Source: Sphingorhabdus_B arenilitoris | GTDB lineage: Bacteria; Pseudomonadota; Alphaproteobacteria; Sphingomonadales; Sphingomonadaceae | DNA: 64,000 nucleotides | Direction of reading: 5' to 3' | Assembly (NCBI RefSeq): GCF_042651485.1 | Contig: NZ_JBHSDH010000013.1 | Coordinates: 744,001 to 808,000, forward strand | Part shown: positions 34,555-41,685 of the stretch, in pieces | How positions within the stretch are numbered: position 1 is the stretch's first letter | Layout of the letters: each line of letters opens with the position of its first letter | The notes under the pieces: model-generated | What the model saw: only the letters and a program-made list of their open reading frames with translations | Database searches by the model: none | What the model was told of the DNA's origin: nothing | Program-made: the position numbers and the translations under genes

Positions 34555-34854
34555 ATGCAATTTTTGAAAACACTCCTCTGGGTGATCTTGATTGTTGCGT
34601 TGGTGGTCTTCACCATCAACAATTGGGTGCCGGTATCGGTTAAACTCTGGGGCGGGTTGCTGCTCGACACCAAATTGCCAATGCTGGTCATTGTCAGCTT
34701 CATTGCTGGATTTGTACCGCTATTCATCATCTACAAGACGATTATCTGGCGATTGAAGCGCAAGATACTCACGCTGGAAACCGGCACCAGCCGGCAACCG
34801 CTGCGCATGGACGACCCGTCAATGCCGCCTCCTGCAGAACGGAGCGCCGCATGA
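34555..34854 (+). CDS. LapA/DUF1049 family inner-membrane protein
   Basis: A 99-residue protein with two hydrophobic segments (about 3-20 and 42-63) linked by NNWVPVSVKLWGGLLLDTKLP, the DUF1049 pattern. In E. coli, LapA and LapB take part in controlling LPS synthesis, but alphaproteobacterial relatives are usually only annotated by domain. Its stop overlaps the pyrF ATG (ATGA), and a GGAG site lies before its own start. Placement ahead of pyrF and the trp genes is typical of sphingomonads. Confidence 0.82.
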   Translation: MQFLKTLLWVILIVALVVFTINNWVPVSVKLWGGLLLDTKLPMLVIVSFIAGFVPLFIIYKTIIWRLKRKILTLETGTSRQPLRMDDPSMPPPAERSAA

Positions 34855-35525
34855 GCAATCCAGTTTATGTCGCCATTGATACGCCCGACCTTGATCACGC
34901 GGTAAAGCTCGCCAAATCGGTCAAAAACCATATTGGCGGGGTGAAGCTGGGCCTCGAATTTTTCTGCGCCAATGGCCATCACGGTGTGCATGAAGTGGCG
35001 AAGCTGGGCCTGCCCATTTTCCTTGACCTGAAATTGCATGATATTCCCAATACCGTCGCAAAAGCGGTGCAGGCTTTGAACGGATTAGCGCCCGCGATTT
35101 TGACCATCCATGCATCGGGCGGGCGCGCGATGATGGAGGATGCAAAGGCAGCGGCGGGGACCAATACAAAAGTGGTTGCTGTCACCGTGCTGACCAGCCT
35201 CGATGATCACGATCTGAGCCGTGTTGGGGTCGCGGACGACCCGCATAATCAGGTAGAGCGGCTCGCTGACCTTGCCCGCGAAGCTGGCCTAGACGGCATC
35301 GTGTGTTCAGGTCAAGAAGTAAAAGCCGCGCATAAGGCATGGAAAAACGGATTTTTTATTGTCCCCGGCCTGCGCCCTGCGGGTAGCAAAACCGGTGATC
35401 AAAAACGCATCGTCACCCCGCGCCAAGCCCGTGATGATGGCGCCAGCGTGCTGGTCATTGGCCGTCCCATAACCGCAGCCGAGGTCCCCGACGATGCCGC
35501 ACGGGCGATTGTCGGGACATTGTAG
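34851..35525 (+). CDS. pyrF: orotidine 5'-phosphate decarboxylase
   Basis: Makes UMP from OMP, the last step of pyrimidine synthesis. The 224 residues have the catalytic motif FLDLKLHDIPNT, the phosphate-binding VPGLRP and DGASVLVIGRPIT segments, and normal length. The ATG overlaps the lapA-like stop. The next gene starts directly behind its TAG. Confidence 0.96.
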   Translation: MSNPVYVAIDTPDLDHAVKLAKSVKNHIGGVKLGLEFFCANGHHGVHEVAKLGLPIFLDLKLHDIPNTVAKAVQALNGLAPAILTIHASGGRAMMEDAKAAAGTNTKVVAVTVLTSLDDHDLSRVGVADDPHNQVERLADLAREAGLDGIVCSGQEVKAAHKAWKNGFFIVPGLRPAGSKTGDQKRIVTPRQARDDGASVLVIGRPITAAEVPDDAARAIVGTL

Positions 35526-35526
35526 C

Positions 35527-35892
35527 TTGGCCAACCAGGCCACACCAAATTTACCGTCTCGTGATTTTGAGGTCACAGAAGCATTTTATTCCAGACTTGG
35601 ATTTGAAGTCAGTTACCGTGCAGAGGGCTGGATGATCCTTGAAAATGGGGCGATTTGCTTAGAATTTTTTCCTTACCCGGACCTTGATCCCGCTAATAGC
35701 TCCTTTGGAAGCTGCCTCCGGCTCGACGATGTCGACACATTTTTTCAGACCTGCCAGAAAGCGGGCATTCCGCAGCAACAAACGGGGTTCCCGCGCATTC
35801 ATGCTCCCAAGTTGGAACAGAGCGGCATGGTCATTGGATATCTGCTTGATCCAGACGGCAGCCTGTTGCGGTTAGTGCAAAATCCTGATTAA
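35527..35892 (+). CDS. bleomycin resistance protein-like VOC family protein
   Basis: A 121-residue single vicinal-oxygen-chelate module that closely follows the Ble/BRP pattern: ATPNLPSRDFEVTEAFYSRLGFEV, WMILENGAICLEFF, CLRLDDVDTFFQTC and LLDPDGSLLRLVQN. Ble proteins bind bleomycin-type drugs rather than modify them; a chromosomal copy may have another ligand. The TTG at 35527 was preferred because similarity starts there and it follows the pyrF stop by one base; an ATG at 35494 lies inside pyrF. It separates pyrF from trpF. Confidence 0.8.
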   Translation: MANQATPNLPSRDFEVTEAFYSRLGFEVSYRAEGWMILENGAICLEFFPYPDLDPANSSFGSCLRLDDVDTFFQTCQKAGIPQQQTGFPRIHAPKLEQSGMVIGYLLDPDGSLLRLVQNPD

Positions 35893-35901
35893 GCAATCCG
35901 T

Positions 35902-36555
35902 ATGACCACAAAGATTAAGATTTGCGGGCTTTCCCGTCCGGAGGAAGTGGACGCCGCGGCACAGGCCGGGGCGACGCATATCGGGCTGATGCATTATGCG
36001 CCCAGCAAGCGCCACATATCGCTGGAACAAGCCGCTGCGCTTGCCCGCCATGCGCCACTGTCCTTGCAAACCGTGCTGGTCATGGTCAATGCATCGGCGG
36101 AATTGACCGGCAAGGCGATCGAGATTGTTCGCCCTCATATTATCCAATTTCACGGCAGCGAAACGCCGGAATGGTTGCGGCTGGTAAAGGAAAAAACCGG
36201 CATCGGCGTTTGGAAAGCGCTCGGCGTCAAAACTTTGGAAGTCATGCGCCAGAGCGACCGGTATATCGGCGCAGCAGATGTGTTGCTTTTCGATGCTCCG
36301 GCGGGGGATCAGCATGGCGGCACAGGCACAAGTTTCGATTGGGGCTTGCTGGCGCAATATGATCATAAAATCCCTTGGGGCCTCGCAGGCGGATTGGATA
36401 TTGCGAATGTCGCCGATGCGATCCGCCAAACCGGTGCGCCTTTGGTCGATGTATCTTCGGGTGTGGAAACTGTGCCGGGCGTGAAGGATATGGACAAGAT
36501 TGCCGCCTTCTGCCAAGCGGTGCAGCAATATGACACAGCCCGAACCGACTCCTAA
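35902..36555 (+). CDS. trpF: phosphoribosylanthranilate isomerase
   Basis: A 217-residue TIM barrel of tryptophan synthesis. The catalytic Cys is in KICGLSRPEE (about C9) and the catalytic Asp in the LLFDAP strand; the phosphate-binding PWGLAGGLDIANV and DVSSGVETVPGVKD blocks are intact. Its last 26 bases overlap the start of trpB. Starts nine bases after the VOC gene. Confidence 0.96.
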   Translation: MTTKIKICGLSRPEEVDAAAQAGATHIGLMHYAPSKRHISLEQAAALARHAPLSLQTVLVMVNASAELTGKAIEIVRPHIIQFHGSETPEWLRLVKEKTGIGVWKALGVKTLEVMRQSDRYIGAADVLLFDAPAGDQHGGTGTSFDWGLLAQYDHKIPWGLAGGLDIANVADAIRQTGAPLVDVSSGVETVPGVKDMDKIAAFCQAVQQYDTARTDS

Positions 36556-37804
36556 CTCTTTTCCCAATCAACCCCCCGCGCAGGCCAATAGCTGGCGCCA
36601 AAAACCTGACTCACGCGGCCATTTTGGCCAGTTTGGCGGGCGCTATGTTGCCGAAACGCTCATGCCGCTCATCCTCGATCTGGAAAAACATTATCGCAGC
36701 GCACAAGCGGACCCCGCGTTTCAGGCGCAATTTGATGATCTGCTTGAACATTATGTCGGACGGCCCAGCCCGCTTTATTATGCCGAGCGGCTGACCGAGG
36801 AATTGCGCAAGGACGCGCCCGCCGGAAAAGGGGCGCAGGTCTGGTTCAAACGCGATGAGCTGAACCATACCGGCGCGCATAAAATCAACAATTGTATCGG
36901 GCAAATCCTGCTTGCGATGCGTATGGGTAAAACGCGGATTATTGCCGAAACGGGCGCGGGTCAGCATGGCGTCGCCACCGCCACCGTCTGCGCACGCTTT
37001 GGCTTGCCCTGCTTCATCTATATGGGCGCGAAAGATATTTCGCGGCAACAGCCCAACGTGTTCCGTATGCGCTTGCTGGGGGCCGAGGTAATCCCGGTGA
37101 CCAGCGGCGCTGGCACACTCAAAGACGCAATGAACGAAGGCCTGCGCGACTGGGTCGCCAATGTGCACGACACATTCTATATCATCGGCACCGCCGCTGG
37201 CCCGCATCCTTATCCAGAGCTGGTCCGCGATTTTCAAAGCGTGATCGGCAAAGAAGCGCGCGCGCAAATGCAAAGCCGCGTGGGCCGCCTGCCCGATATG
37301 CTGGTCGCGGCCATTGGCGGCGGCAGCAACGCGATAGGGCTGTTCCACCCGTTTTTGGACGATGCCAGCGTCGAAATGCTCGGCATTGAAGCCGCCGGCC
37401 ATGGCCTTGATAAGGAACATGCGGCGAGCCTTGCGGGCGGAAAGCCCGGCATTTTGCACGGCAACAAAACCTATCTGTTGCAAGACGAAGACGGCCAAAT
37501 TGACGAAGCCCATTCGATCAGCGCCGGGCTGGATTATCCCGGCATTGGCCCGGAGCATAGCTGGCTGAAAGAATCCGGCCGCGTGCGTTACGACAGCGTG
37601 ACGGACACCGAAGCGCTGAGCGCTTTCCAGCTGCTCTGCCGCACCGAAGGCATCATTCCCGCGCTGGAGCCATCACACGCCATTGCGGCTGTCGCGCGCG
37701 AAGCGGTGAAGATGGATCGTGACCAGATCATCCTCGCCAATCTATGCGGACGCGGCGACAAGGATATTTTCACGGTGGCCGAGGCGCTAGGGACGGAGAT
37801 TTGA
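36530..37804 (+). CDS. trpB: tryptophan synthase beta chain
   Basis: The PLP enzyme that joins indole and serine. The 424 residues hold the PLP lysine in HTGAHKIN (K118), GAGQHGVATA, and the phosphate-binding GGGSNAIG. ATG 36530 was chosen because similarity starts shortly after it and it overlaps the trpF end; an earlier ATG at 36500 lies deeper inside trpF. In most genomes trpA follows directly, but here 600 bp holding a nuclease gene and two repeats intervene. Confidence 0.97.
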   Translation: MTQPEPTPNSFPNQPPAQANSWRQKPDSRGHFGQFGGRYVAETLMPLILDLEKHYRSAQADPAFQAQFDDLLEHYVGRPSPLYYAERLTEELRKDAPAGKGAQVWFKRDELNHTGAHKINNCIGQILLAMRMGKTRIIAETGAGQHGVATATVCARFGLPCFIYMGAKDISRQQPNVFRMRLLGAEVIPVTSGAGTLKDAMNEGLRDWVANVHDTFYIIGTAAGPHPYPELVRDFQSVIGKEARAQMQSRVGRLPDMLVAAIGGGSNAIGLFHPFLDDASVEMLGIEAAGHGLDKEHAASLAGGKPGILHGNKTYLLQDEDGQIDEAHSISAGLDYPGIGPEHSWLKESGRVRYDSVTDTEALSAFQLLCRTEGIIPALEPSHAIAAVAREAVKMDRDQIILANLCGRGDKDIFTVAEALGTEI

Positions 37805-37808
37805 ACAT

Positions 37809-37826
37809 AGTGAGCTTTCGCTCACT
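37809..37826 (+). other. hairpin immediately after trpB
   Basis: AGTGAGC-TTTC-GCTCACT, a perfect 7-bp stem starting four bases after the trpB stop and touching the first repeat copy. It lacks a T-run, so it is not a classical terminator; it may stabilise the trpB end of the mRNA or be part of the inserted unit. Confidence 0.6.
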
Positions 37827-37940
37827 GCCCCCCTCCCAACCCTCCTCCCTAAAGGGGAGAGGGCTTCCGTTTTGCTCTCTCCCCTTTAGGGGAGAGAAGC
37901 GAGACTTGGCAATTTATTGCCTAGTCGCAGCAGAGAGGGG
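37827..37940 (+). repeat. structured repeat, copy 1 (upstream of DUF559 gene)
   Basis: 114 bp in direct orientation with the copy at 38282. Order: pyrimidine-rich CCCCCCTCCCAACCCTCC, AAAGGGGAGAGGG, a short variable stretch, the palindrome CTCTCCCC-TTTA-GGGGAGAG, GAGACTT, the hairpin GGCAA-TTTA-TTGCC (37908-37921) and the constant tail TAGTCGCAGCAGAGAGGGG. The tail ends five bases before the nuclease ATG and serves as its Shine-Dalgarno sequence. Confidence 0.93.
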
Positions 37941-37945
37941 CTGGC

Positions 37946-38407
37946 ATGCGCGATCCGCAACTGACTGAATTTGCGCGGTCCATGCGCCGCGAAATGACTG
38001 AACCCGAAAAGACACTGTGGTATCAGCTGCGTGCCAAACGTTTTGAAGGAATAAAACTTCGTCGCCAGAATGTAGTTGGCAATTACATCGCCGATTTCTA
38101 TTCCCGCTTCGCAACGCTGATCATCGAGGTCGATGGCGACTCGCACGCCTTCACCCGCGTGTATGATCGGATCAGAGAAGAGTATTTTCAGAAACTGGGG
38201 TTCCGTGTGATTAGGTTTACAAATTCAGATGTGATGACGAATATTGAGGGCGTATTGACAATGGTTGGTGCGCAACTGGCTGCCCCCCTCCCAACCCTCC
38301 CCCCTAAAGGGGAGAGGGCTATAAATAGCCTTCTCTCTCCCCTTCAGGGGAGAGAAGCGAGCCTTGGCAGTTTACTGCCTAGTCGCAGCAGAGAGGGGAA
38401 GGTATGA
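37946..38407 (+). CDS. DUF559 (Vsr-like) endonuclease-domain protein
   Basis: A 153-residue protein. Residues 18-105 form the DUF559 domain of the PD-(D/E)XK/Vsr-like group: EKTLWYQLRAKRFEGIKLRRQ, YIADFYS with the first acidic residue, LIIEVDGDSH with the second acidic pair, and LGFRVIRFTNSDV. DNA cleavage is inferred; most DUF559 proteins are uncharacterised. Residues 113-153 are encoded by repeat copy 2, giving a basic tail with LPPKGERA and LSPLQGRE. The stop overlaps the trpA ATG. The gene splits trpB from trpA and is bracketed by direct repeats, which suggests that it arrived as a unit. Confidence 0.88.
   Translation: MRDPQLTEFARSMRREMTEPEKTLWYQLRAKRFEGIKLRRQNVVGNYIADFYSRFATLIIEVDGDSHAFTRVYDRIREEYFQKLGFRVIRFTNSDVMTNIEGVLTMVGAQLAAPLPTLPPKGERAINSLLSPLQGREASLGSLLPSRSREGKV
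38282..38398 (+). repeat. structured repeat, copy 2 (overlaps DUF559 3' end, abuts trpA)
   Basis: 117 bp matching copy 1 nearly throughout; the differences cluster in the variable stretch (CTATAAATAG instead of CTTCCGTTTTG). Its hairpin is GGCAG-TTTA-CTGCC (38366-38379), with one compensated pair relative to copy 1. It is read in frame as the last 41 codons or so of the nuclease gene and ends with the same TAGTCGCAGCAGAGAGGGG tail just before trpA. Confidence 0.93.
38390..38403 (+). promoter_or_regulatory. repeat-derived Shine-Dalgarno region of trpA
   Basis: GAGAGGGGAAGGT directly precedes the trpA ATG (38404). The purine-rich part is the end of repeat copy 2, so trpA translation now depends on the inserted repeat, on coupling to the nuclease stop (ATGA), or on both. 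The same tail at 37934-37940 precedes the nuclease ATG. Confidence 0.75.
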
Positions 38408-39201
38408 CCCGCCTCGACCCAAATAGGCTCTCCGCCGCCTTCACCAAAGCCCACCCCGCACTAGTCACCTTCATCACGGCGGGCGATGGCGACACCGCAG
38501 CCAATCTGGACGCCCTCGTCGCGGGCGGGGCAGATGTTATCGAGCTGGGTATGCCATTCACCGACCCGATGGCCGATGGCCCGGCAATTCAGGCCGCCAA
38601 CATCCGCAGCCTTGCGGCAGGTACGAAGACTGCCGATGTCCTGAAACTTGCTACCGATTTCCGCGGGCGGCATCCGCAGGTTCCGCTGGTCCTCATGGGA
38701 TATGCCAACCCGATGACGATCCGGGGGCCGGAATGGTTTGCGCAAGCTTGCGTAACTGCTGGTGTCGACGGCGTGATCTGCGTTGATATTCCGGTGGAAG
38801 AAGACGACAGCCTAGGCGATGCCCTGCGCGCCGCCGATATTGCTGTCATCCGCCTTGCCACGCCGACCACCGATGCGGCGCGGTTGCCCACCATCCTAGG
38901 TAATGCCAGCGGCTTTCTATATTATGTCAGCGTCGCGGGTATCACGGGCCTACAACAAGCGGCGCAGGCCAGCATTGATGAAGCGGTTGCGCGGTTAAAG
39001 GCCGGAACCGATTTGCCCGTTGCGGTTGGATTTGGTGTGCGCACGCCGCAGCAGGCTGCTGATATTGCAAAGGTGGCCGACGGCGTTGTCGTGGGCAGCG
39101 CGATTGTTGAATTAGTCGCGCAGCATGGCCGGGATGCGGCAGAGCCAGTGCGCGAATATATTGCCTCGTTGAAAGCCGCGATCGTGGGTGCGCGCGGGTA
39201 G
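38404..39201 (+). CDS. trpA: tryptophan synthase alpha chain
   Basis: Cleaves indole-3-glycerol phosphate to indole, passed to TrpB. The 265 residues contain both catalytic acids, E47 in VIELGMPFTDP and D58 in MADGPA, and the phosphate site GFGVRTPQQA. The ATG overlaps the stop of the nuclease gene by four bases. Sequence and length are normal, so the upstream insertion has left the protein intact. Confidence 0.97.
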   Translation: MTRLDPNRLSAAFTKAHPALVTFITAGDGDTAANLDALVAGGADVIELGMPFTDPMADGPAIQAANIRSLAAGTKTADVLKLATDFRGRHPQVPLVLMGYANPMTIRGPEWFAQACVTAGVDGVICVDIPVEEDDSLGDALRAADIAVIRLATPTTDAARLPTILGNASGFLYYVSVAGITGLQQAAQASIDEAVARLKAGTDLPVAVGFGVRTPQQAADIAKVADGVVVGSAIVELVAQHGRDAAEPVREYIASLKAAIVGARG

Positions 39202-39419
39202 CGGGGTGCCATTTGTTTCACGCAAAGATAAGAAGAAAAATACGATTTTAGAGGTCTTTGGCCTGTCCCAACATTAAGTGCAGAGTTTCTTATTTCCTTA
39301 TTTCTCTTTTTTCCTGTGCGTGAAAATTCTGGCACCATGCTCACCGCCAAAGCAGCATAAGAGTTGCAGCACACGCCCATCCGGCCTAAACTCATAAACA
39401 CATAAATTAAGGGATCAAT

Positions 39420-40274
39420 ATGAACTGGGTCACCCGCGTCCGCAATGCGTTGCCATTTGTGGCGAAGCGCGAAACTGCCGATACGCTCTGGCATAAATGC
39501 AAGGGCTGCGAAGCGATGATTTTCTTGAAGGAATTTGAGGAAAACCAATCGGTTTGCCCCAAATGCGACCATCATGGCCGCATCGGTCCTGCCGAACGGT
39601 TTGCGGCAATATTTGACGATGACAGCTATAAAATCCTGCCCCCGCCGCGCGTTGCCGAGGATCCCCTGAAATTCAAGGATACGAAAAAATATACCGACCG
39701 AATTAAGGCGGCCCGCACCGCAACCGGCGAAACCGACGCGATGGTCAGCGCGCGCGGCACCGTGGACGGGCATAAAGCCGTCATCAGCGTGCAGGATTTT
39801 GCCTTCATGGGCGGATCGATGGGCATGGCCGTGGGTGAGAGTTTTATCGAAGCCGTGCAAGAAGCGATCACCGCGAAATGTCCGTATATCATCTTCACAG
39901 CGGCGGGCGGCGCGCGGATGCAGGAGGGTATATTGTCGCTGATGCAAATGCCGCGCAGCACCGTCGCGATCCAGATGCTGCATGATGCCGGCCTGCCCTA
40001 TATCGTCGTCCTGACCGATCCGACCACGGGCGGCGTCACCGCCAGCTATGCGATGCTCGGCGATATTCAGATTTCGGAACCCGGCGCCCTGATCGGTTTT
40101 GCCGGACAGCGGGTGATACAGGACACGATCCGCGAGAAACTACCCGAAGGGTTCCAGCGCGCCGAATATCTGCTCGCTCATGGTATGATCGATATGGTCA
40201 CGCACCGGCATGAATTGCGCGCGACATTGGCGAAGCTGATCGGCTATTTGATGGCGGCGAAACAGGCGGCTTAG
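39420..40274 (+). CDS. accD: acetyl-CoA carboxylase carboxyltransferase subunit beta
   Basis: With AccA, transfers carboxyl from biotin to acetyl-CoA, the first step of fatty acid synthesis. The 284 residues begin with a zinc ribbon (C27, C30, C46, C49), followed by the crotonase-like carboxyltransferase domain with FAFMGGSMGMAVGE, FTAAGGARMQEG and TDPTTGGVTASYA. The 218 bp between trpA and accD hold no recognised gene; an AGGG site precedes the ATG. Confidence 0.97.
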   Translation: MNWVTRVRNALPFVAKRETADTLWHKCKGCEAMIFLKEFEENQSVCPKCDHHGRIGPAERFAAIFDDDSYKILPPPRVAEDPLKFKDTKKYTDRIKAARTATGETDAMVSARGTVDGHKAVISVQDFAFMGGSMGMAVGESFIEAVQEAITAKCPYIIFTAAGGARMQEGILSLMQMPRSTVAIQMLHDAGLPYIVVLTDPTTGGVTASYAMLGDIQISEPGALIGFAGQRVIQDTIREKLPEGFQRAEYLLAHGMIDMVTHRHELRATLAKLIGYLMAAKQAA

Positions 40275-40300
40275 TTCTGAAAGTTGATACCCCAACTTTG

Positions 40301-40324
40301 TCATGCCCGCCTTCGCGGGAATGA
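40301..40324. repeat. short REP-like palindrome
   Basis: TCATG-CCCGC-CTTC-GCGGG-AATGA, an inverted repeat of the CCCGC...GCGGG type scattered in many sphingomonad and other proteobacterial genomes. One copy is seen, in the accD-folC gap. It could form a hairpin in the transcript. Confidence 0.65.
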
Positions 40325-40347
40325 TAAATCATAAAGTTTCAAACATA

Positions 40348-41685
40348 ATGCCCGACCATGCCATTTCCTCCGACCCCGCCGTTCAGGCGCAGCTTGACCG
40401 GCTGAACCGGCTTTCGCCCGGACGCGATAGTTTGGGGCTGGAGCGGATCGCGGCGCTGATGGCGGCGCTGGGCAATCCGCAAGACGCCTTGCCGCCCGTT
40501 TTCCACGTCGCGGGAACCAATGGCAAGGGATCAACCTGCGCCTTTCTGCGCGCCGCGATGGAGGCGGCGGGCCTGACCGTCCATGTCTATACCAGCCCGC
40601 ATCTCGCGCGGTTTAACGAACGTATCCGCGTGGCAGGAAAGCTGATTGGCGATAGCGCCCTTGCACCCCTGCTCAGCGAGATATTGGACGCCGCCGAGGC
40701 GCAGGGCATCGCCGCCAGCTTTTTTGAGGTCACGACTGCGGCGGCGCTCACCGCCTTTGCCCGGACGCCCGCCGATGCCTGCGTTATCGAGGTTGGCCTT
40801 GGCGGACGATTGGATGCGACCAACATCATCCCCGCCCCTGCGGCCTGCGGGATCGCGGCGCTGGGCATTGACCATGAAGCTTTTTTGCTCGCTCCGGAGG
40901 AAGGCGTCCCCGACCTGACCCCGCCCGCTCGTATTGGCTGGGAAAAGGCGGGGATTGCCAAACATGGCGTGCCGCTGCTGACGCAAATCTATCCGCCACC
41001 AGTCGCGCAAGCCGTGGCGCAGCAAGCGGCGCAGGCAGGCGCGAAGCTGCTGCCCCGTAAACAGGCATGGGACGCGGCAATATATGACGGGCATCTGGTC
41101 TACCGCGACGAACAGGGCAGTTTGAAACTGCCCCTGCCCCGTATGGCGGGCGAGCATCAAAGCGATAATGCCGCGCTCGCCATCGCAATGCTGCGCCATC
41201 AATCAGCGGTGCGGTTGCCCGATGCCGCCTATGCCGCCGCGATGGAATGGGCATTCTGGCCAGCGCGGATGCAGCGATTGAGCGGCGGGATGCTGACCCT
41301 GCAATTGCCCCCGGTCGCAGGCGTCTGGCTCGATGGCGGCCATAACCGGCAAGGCGGCGAAGCGATTGCCGCTTATTTTGACAGCGCCGCACCGCGCAGC
41401 ATCCACTTGATAACCGGAATGCTTGCCAATAAGGACCCCGGCGCGATTATCGAGCCCCTATTGCCCAAAATCGCGAGCATAACGGTGGTGCCGGTGCCGG
41501 GCCATGACCATCATCCCGCCTCTGCTTTTGAGGCGGCGGCACAGGGCCTGCCCGTCGCATCCGCCATCGACGTCATCGCCGCCATGGCATCGCTATCACC
41601 CAAACGGACCGACAGCGTGCTGATCGCCGGAACGCTCTACCTCGCGGGAGAAGTGCTCAGGCTAAATGGACAGGAACCGGATTAG
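40348..41685 (+). CDS. folC: bifunctional folylpolyglutamate synthase / dihydrofolate synthase
   Basis: Adds glutamate to dihydropteroate and extends polyglutamate on folates. The 445 residues have the P-loop AGTNGKGST (55-63), the VFEVTTAAA-like segment FFEVTTAAALTAFA, EVGLGGRLDATN and WLDGGHNRQGG of the C-terminal domain. ATG 40348 was preferred over one at 40303 inside the REP-like palindrome. Its end overlaps the convergent permease gene by four bases. Confidence 0.95.
   Translation: MPDHAISSDPAVQAQLDRLNRLSPGRDSLGLERIAALMAALGNPQDALPPVFHVAGTNGKGSTCAFLRAAMEAAGLTVHVYTSPHLARFNERIRVAGKLIGDSALAPLLSEILDAAEAQGIAASFFEVTTAAALTAFARTPADACVIEVGLGGRLDATNIIPAPAACGIAALGIDHEAFLLAPEEGVPDLTPPARIGWEKAGIAKHGVPLLTQIYPPPVAQAVAQQAAQAGAKLLPRKQAWDAAIYDGHLVYRDEQGSLKLPLPRMAGEHQSDNAALAIAMLRHQSAVRLPDAAYAAAMEWAFWPARMQRLSGGMLTLQLPPVAGVWLDGGHNRQGGEAIAAYFDSAAPRSIHLITGMLANKDPGAIIEPLLPKIASITVVPVPGHDHHPASAFEAAAQGLPVASAIDVIAAMASLSPKRTDSVLIAGTLYLAGEVLRLNGQEPD

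Noticed and set aside
36611..37558. 315-codon open frame on the minus strand opposite trpB
   Set aside because: Antisense shadow of an intact trpB.
37827..38398. Repeats around the nuclease gene as a CRISPR array
   Set aside because: Only two units with a protein gene between them, each longer than 110 bp and internally palindromic; no spacers and no cas genes.
38922..39983. 353-codon open frame on the minus strand across trpA-accD
   Set aside because: Covers the antisense of trpA, the spacer and accD; no recognisable domain.
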